A stretch of 64,000 bases of DNA, taken from contig NC_046674.1 in NCBI RefSeq assembly GCF_003369915.1, forward strand, positions 13,516,001-13,580,000, given 5' to 3'. The number at the start of each line of letters is the position of its first letter. The stretch's first letter is position 1. This document shows positions 58,788 through 64,000 of the stretch, one piece after another. The translations under genes and the position numbers were made by a program. Under the pieces are notes generated by a model, which worked only from the letters and a program-made list of their open reading frames with translations, searched no databases and was not told the DNA's origin. Source of the DNA: Drosophila miranda (Eukaryota; Arthropoda; Insecta; Diptera; Drosophilidae).

Positions 58788-61700
58788 TTCGAATGCAGCT
58801 TCCTCTGGATTCTTTTGTTCCGGAATTTATCAATATGCATTCTGTTCGCCTTGCGATTTTGCTTACAGCTTTATGCGTTCTACTTGTGCGACACCTTCGT
58901 GCTGCTCCGTTATTTTATTAATATCTTCGCTGGCATTTCTCATACATATGTATGTCCTTTACACAACCAATAGGCGCTGGGGAACGGGTGGGGTGGGGTG
59001 GTGGGGGCGTGTCATTCGTGTGGAAGTAACAGGAACGAAAGGAACGAATCTGTTGCTTGAAAGTGCTTTTTTGCATACGATTAGGGGGTATCCCACCGTC
59101 CGAATGTCGTGCACTGTTTGTTTCATTTTTTTCTTCTTTTTTTTTTTCTTTTAAGTTTCCTCCTCTTTGGTGTCGTGTGAGGCGTGTCCGGGCCTAATGT
59201 TTGCCCAGTGCCACACACTTCTAATGTCTCTCTCTTTCGCTCTTTCGCTCTTTGGCTCTTTCTGTGTTTGTCCCCTCTGGCCACTTGAAATTGTGTCTCG
59301 CATTATTCGCTCGCCCCACGATGGGGGGGCGTCAAAGAATGTCGAGCATAGAAACACTCCAAATGCCATGCCACTCAAGGTCAAGGTGAATCAGCACTCG
59401 AACAAGAGCTCAACTCTCAATTGAGACACATCAGAATGAGGAAAGGTTTGCGGCTAAATAAATTGTGACAATATTTGAGTGGCAGCTCGAATAAATTTCC
59501 AGGGAATTCGGGAATTTAATTGGACTTGGGAACCACCTGCGGGCCAAAAACCAAGCGTAAACCAGACAAACGCAATAAAAACGGAAAAATGGAATTATTT
59601 GTGAGACACTTAATTCGGAGAAATTCCATTTAAAAGCAAACAAACAACAACATTTACCTTAAGCACTCCCAAATACATATATACTCGTATCCGGAGATTA
59701 TAATTACAATTTGTACGTGTATGTTTATTTATTTATTTGTTTTTAGGCACTGCCACCCCCCATATAACAGATAAACAAGTCAATAAAATGGTAGCCCTTA
59801 AACTTTAAAAAATACAAAAAAAATAGACAATTTCTGGAAGACTCCCCTTCGGGGTTGTGTGTGTTAATGTTACACAAATTTACTACGAATTAATGCGATA
59901 ATACACGGATGGGTGTGGAAGCTCTTTCTCCCCTTCATTAATTATGTGTTTAACTTCTCCACTTACCCGCCGCACAGCACCACCCTATCATAGTCGGCCA
60001 TCACCCTTTTTTATCATCCGTGGGCCCCTCTCTGTTTAGCCTTTTCAATGCCCCTCTCTGCTCTGGGGTTTTTCTTTTATTTGGATGCGTTAAAAGCTTT
60101 TTAAGCTGCTTTTATCAGGTCTTTGATGGTGACCCACCTCATCTCTCGGGTTTCCACATCCTGTATAACTCTTTTGTTTACTTAGGCATCCGCAATCCGA
60201 CCCCGTCGCACCACCACCACCCGTCGCACATGTCATTACAAACAAATGCCACATCCTGGGGCACCCATTTGAGGTCTATAAATAAGCACCAACAATGGTG
60301 GGGAGGGGGGGTGGGGGGCCTAGTCTAACAGATTCTCCATGCACCTACCCCCTACCCCCCAGAAAGCGTTAGCGTAAAAGATTAAATTCGTTACACGAGC
60401 CAAAAAAAACCCCCAAGAAAACACATGGAAAATGGGTAAACATGATGTACCACGCCCACGTCCACGCCCCCTACGGAGGCGGTGTCGCCCTTGGGCTTTC
60501 TTTCTTTCCTTTTTTTTTTTTTTTTTTTTTTTTTTTGCGACCGAAGAAAGTTTGGCCTCCTCGTCATATTTTCCCTCTCATTGTTTTCCCGCGTCAATTT
60601 CCTATTTGTATTTGTGACAATTTCTTTTCGCTTTGCGCCGTTTCCTCGGCTTTATTGCTTTTCTTTTACTTTCTATTACACTTGATTCTTTTTCTTTTTC
60701 TTTCTGTTGCTGTTTCTGTTTCGTTCACTTATTGTTTTTTGGTTTTCCTTTTTTTTTTGCCATTTTCAATGAGCTTTTGTTTGACTTTCCGACTTCGTTC
60801 CTCGACTTGTAGTTTTGTTTCTCTTTTCTTTTTATTGTATTCTCGTATATAAATAAATATATAAATAGGTGTGTGTGTGTGTATTTTCGGAAACAAAAGG
60901 TAAAACTTTTTGATGCTGCGAATTTTCCCTGCGAATCTTTTGGTTTTTGTTTTTTTTTTTTTCTTTTTTTTTTTTTGGTTGAATTTTGGCTGAGACTTTG
61001 ATTGGCATTAAAAGTGTTATATGAGCTACGCATAAGTTTTAATAGCCTGTTGGGGCCTGTTGGGGCCTGTCCTGTCGCCACATGAACATAATGCCCCAGT
61101 TGTGTATTGCTCTGGCTTTTCTCTGTCTCGATTTGCCATTTGCCATTTCCATTTCCATTTGGTTTGCTTCTTTTTCTTGTTCTTGTAATTGCTCTGAATC
61201 CCTCTCAGTGACAAAGTTTCATTTTGATGCCTTGGACTTTAGTGTTGGCCATAAAATACTTAGTCTTTTTGCTCTCTAGATGTACATGGAGGACAGGGCA
61301 TGAAGGATAGTTGGGGGAAAACGCTTGTTTTTACACTCTTTCCCTCATGTTTATTGTTATGCCATCACCATCAAGCATCCACATCCGGAGAGCATCATCA
61401 TCATCATCATAATCATCATCAGTGGAATCGTCATTGTCCCTAGTTTTCCGCAGCACTTGTCCCTTTCATTGCCGTATTCAATCAGAGCTCAAATAGCTGG
61501 GATTAGTAAGAGAATTCTGCTTCCGCACTTTGTCTACGGTTTCATGACCTTTTAATTGCCCCGAAATCGCTGGTTTTGATGGGGATTTTCAGTTAACGCA
61601 GGAAGCAGACGACTGGAAAGGTGGTCCAAGGTGATAAAAAGCCAACGTTTCCGGAAAGTAGGGGAAAATTAAATTATATTAATTGATGAATCCCAGATGA

Positions 61701-61917
61701 AGATGTGGTGGAATAAATCGTATTTAAATGAATAATTAAGTAAGTGGATGGGATGAATTCTCACTATTAAATGACAGACTTAATCACAGAATATGGCAAG
61801 AAGAAACCACTGTAATTTCTCAATAAAACGGAGGAAACACTCTAGGAAATGGCATCATATGGAATGCCAATTTAAAGACAAAATTTCATTCACACTTACG
61901 CACAAATACCTATGTAG

Positions 61918-62172
61918 GTGTTGTACTGGCCAGGACTGGCGAAAGAGAAAGTGGGCGATGTTATACAACTACATGCAGCGAGGTACTTGCAACGCCTTGG
62001 TGGTCACCCTAATGTACTAGCCAGACGTCTAGTTGCCCCGCCAAGGAAAAGAAGACTCAAAAGGTGTCATCCACGGGATCTCCCTACTAGATCCCTCCTA
62101 AAAAAAAGGACCAAATACAACAACTGGAGATTTGCAAAAGTGACAGCTTCCTAAACAATAAAAAAAAAAAAC
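61918..62172 (+). mobile_element. 5'-truncated non-LTR retrotransposon (LINE) 3' end
   Basis: The frame 61918-62154 reads VGDVIQLHAARYLQRLGGHP, then NVLARRL and RKRRLKRCHPRDLPTRSLL before a stop. It is followed at once by AATAAAAAAAAAAAAA. A (H/Y)L.RL..HPN.LA..L ... RRLKR..P.DL ending is, from recall, characteristic of the extreme C-terminus of Jockey-clade ORF2 proteins. The terminal A-tail and loss of everything upstream fit a 5'-truncated insertion. The exact element is not assigned. Confidence 0.6.
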
Positions 62173-62253
62173 TAACTTCTCAACTGCCATTCCCTTCACA
62201 TACAATCCCCAATAAAAATAATAGCAAATTCCCACACAAAAACTCAAATAATA

Positions 62254-64000
62254 ATGATTCAATACAATATCAACCGCATAGTCGGTGTTTGTGCCACCGT
62301 CTTGCTGCTGATCTTCATATTTCTCAACCAAACGCCCGACACGCCACAAATAATCGAATCGGAGACGACGTATGAGCCACCGACAAACTTCTTCAGATCA
62401 CCTAAAACAAGCAGCGCATCGAAACCACCAAACCAACCGAAAAAACCACAAAGTCGGGCCGAAAAGTTCTTCGTATTTAGTCCAAAGTGCAAGATACCCT
62501 ATGTCGATCCATTCAATACCGAACTAGTGCACGTGATGTCCAAAGTTCCACTCAAGGTCTGTTCAGTGGATCAGGACCTCTTCAGCGTTCTCTATGACCG
62601 CAAAGAGAGGCACTACACACTGCGCGTGAACCAAGATTTCGTGAAGACGAAATATGCAGACAGTAGCGATTTGCATTGTGTCTATCGGGAGGTAATTCCT
62701 GGAAGTAACGATTCATTTGCCATGTGAGTAGTGCCCCAGCATTCCACTGCTGCCACTTTACCCAGACGATCTCTTTCCCAGGACCAACAGTCCTGAAGTC
62801 TTCGAAGAATACTTCGATGTGCCACGTCACTTTCTTGGCGTGGTGGTTCAGTGCAATGAAATGAAGAACCTCTCGCGGGTGGTGCAGGTGGATGCGTTCT
62901 CCTTCGCACAGTACCCGGAGGACCGCAACGAGACGAGCGATGACTGGCGCGGCGCCCACTATCCCAGTGTCTTCCTCTTTGGCATCGACAGCATGTCCCG
63001 GATGAACTACCGTCGGACCATGCCTCTCACCTCGAAGTTCACCAGTCAGCAGGGCTGGTATGAGATGGAGGGGTACAACAAAGTGGGAGACAACACCCTG
63101 CAAAATCTACTGGCCGTCCTGACGGGTCGCAGCTCAAAAGAGTGGGCAAAGAACTGTAACTTAAACAATCCGAACTGCTTTGTGTATTTGTGGGATTACT
63201 TTCGCAATGCCGGCTACCTGACTGCATATGTGGAGGACCTTCCGTCGGAATCGACATTCAACTATTTGAAGTCGGGCTTTACACGGAAGCCGGTCGACTT
63301 CTATCTTCGTCCATTCCTGCTGATCCTCGAAAATGTGGTCAAAACGTTCGACTGGCTTGGCCAGAAATACTGTCTTGGGCGGAGGACAAGTCTTGATTAC
63401 GTCTTTGATTATGTCAAGCAGCTGATCCAGCGCTTTGTGAGGGAATCACCGAAGCCCTTGTTTGGTCTCTTTTGGACGAGGAGTTTCACCCACGACCACC
63501 CCAGAGGGGCCCACACTCTGGATGGGATCTTCGTCAAATACTTTGAACAGTTCGAGGAGTACGGATTATTCGACGAGGCCATTGTGGTACTGTTCAGTGA
63601 CCACGGGTCAAGGTCTGGGAAGTTGGCGGAACACCTTTCAGGCTTTCTGGAGGAGCGCCTGCCCATGCTGCATATTTATCTGCCGTCCTGGTATCGTCGT
63701 CGCTATCCAGAAGTGGCACGCGCTCTTCAGCTCAACAAGAATCGTCTTACCTCCGGCTATGATCTCCATGTGAGCATCAGATCCATTTTGGAGCAGATTC
63801 GTCCACAGCTTAAATACCCGAACTATGCTTGTAAAGATTGCCGATCAATCTTTGAAGAGCTTCCCAGCAACAGAGATTGCAACGATGCCAACATTCCATA
63901 TCAATGGTGCGCATGCGAGACCTTTGTGCCAGTGTCCATCTCTGACTTCAACAAGAAACTGGCCGAAACGATTATTCATCGAATGAACGATCATTTGGCT
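62254..64000 (+). CDS. DUF229 family type II membrane protein (5' part)
   Basis: Exon 62254-62723 and an exon from 62782 to the window edge join in frame via a 58-nt intron, giving about 560 residues so far. A signal-anchor (IVGVCATVLLLIFIFL, about residues 9-24) predicts a type II or secreted lumenal protein. A Thr/Pro/Lys-rich stalk follows, then the DUF229 region with the alkaline-phosphatase/sulfatase-like fold: PSVFLFGIDSMSRMNYRRTM, GDNTLQNLLAVLTG, FGLFWTRSFTHDHP and VVLFSDHGSRSGKLAEH. Asp in GIDSMSR and Asp-His in SDHG occupy the family's metal-ligand positions. Natural substrates of insect DUF229 proteins are unknown to me. The 3' end is missing. Confidence 0.88.

Larger units (their letters stand above)
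57100..61900. other. Non-coding, microsatellite-rich region
   Basis: No supported gene on either strand. Simple repeats: (CA)n at 57757-57787, GGAGCT/GGGGCT hexamers at 58416-58467, CGCATT/CGTATT hexamers at 58747-58787, a T-tract at 60511-60536, T-rich DNA to 61000, and a CAT tract at 61393-61420. Open frames here follow the repeats in several phases at once, which marks them as spurious. Confidence 0.5.

Noticed and set aside
60511..60536. Long T-tract as a retroposon poly(A) tail
   Set aside because: No retroposed gene or LINE sequence could be recognised next to it on the minus strand. It looks like a simple homopolymer.

Overview
This is insect nuclear DNA, almost certainly Drosophila. 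Introns are short (about 55-75 nt) with GT-AG borders, intergenic DNA is AT-rich and full of microsatellites, and there are INE-1/mini-me-like interspersed repeats. The conserved genes match a block I remember from D. melanogaster chromosome 3L (Muller element D): CG10960, CG10948, CG11009 and Ent3/CG11010. The repeat content makes me guess the obscura group. Species and synteny come from memory and could not be searched.

Layout. 46-1985 (+): the 3' exons of a WD40 protein resembling the TFIIIC subunit GTF3C2. About 3000-4240 (+): a small gene encoding a 71-residue protein behind a long leader. 5184-10775 (-): a 12-TM sugar transporter with a 3.7 kb first intron. About 11.5-23.6 kb: non-coding DNA with AT-rich repeats and an unusual run of palindromic CRE sites. 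23612-29842 (-): a complete ecto-NOX (ENOX) homologue in six coding exons. It is divergent from a WBP2 homologue (30573-33011, +), and a housekeeping-type promoter lies between them. 34645-36931 (+): an equilibrative nucleoside transporter.

38.3-44.8 kb is a fast-evolving island. It holds a decayed LINE and a head-to-tail array of related coiled-coil genes on the minus strand: one intact (C, 226 aa), two broken (A, B) and a possible fourth relic (D). Oppositely oriented copies of one INE-1-like repeat flank the array.

44.8-55.8 kb and 57.1-61.9 kb are microsatellite-rich DNA with no gene I can support. Between them, at 55845-57091 (-), are a spliced 94-residue orphan gene, a decayed partial duplicate of it and another decayed reading frame. 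At the right edge a LINE 3' end with an A-tail stops about 80 bp before the start codon of a DUF229 (alkaline-phosphatase-fold) membrane protein that runs off the window.

The conserved genes do unrelated jobs: Pol III transcription, sugar and nucleoside transport, a surface or cytosolic oxidase-like protein, and a WW-domain-binding cofactor. I see no operon-like system. The most novel material is the coiled-coil array and the orphan locus at 56 kb.
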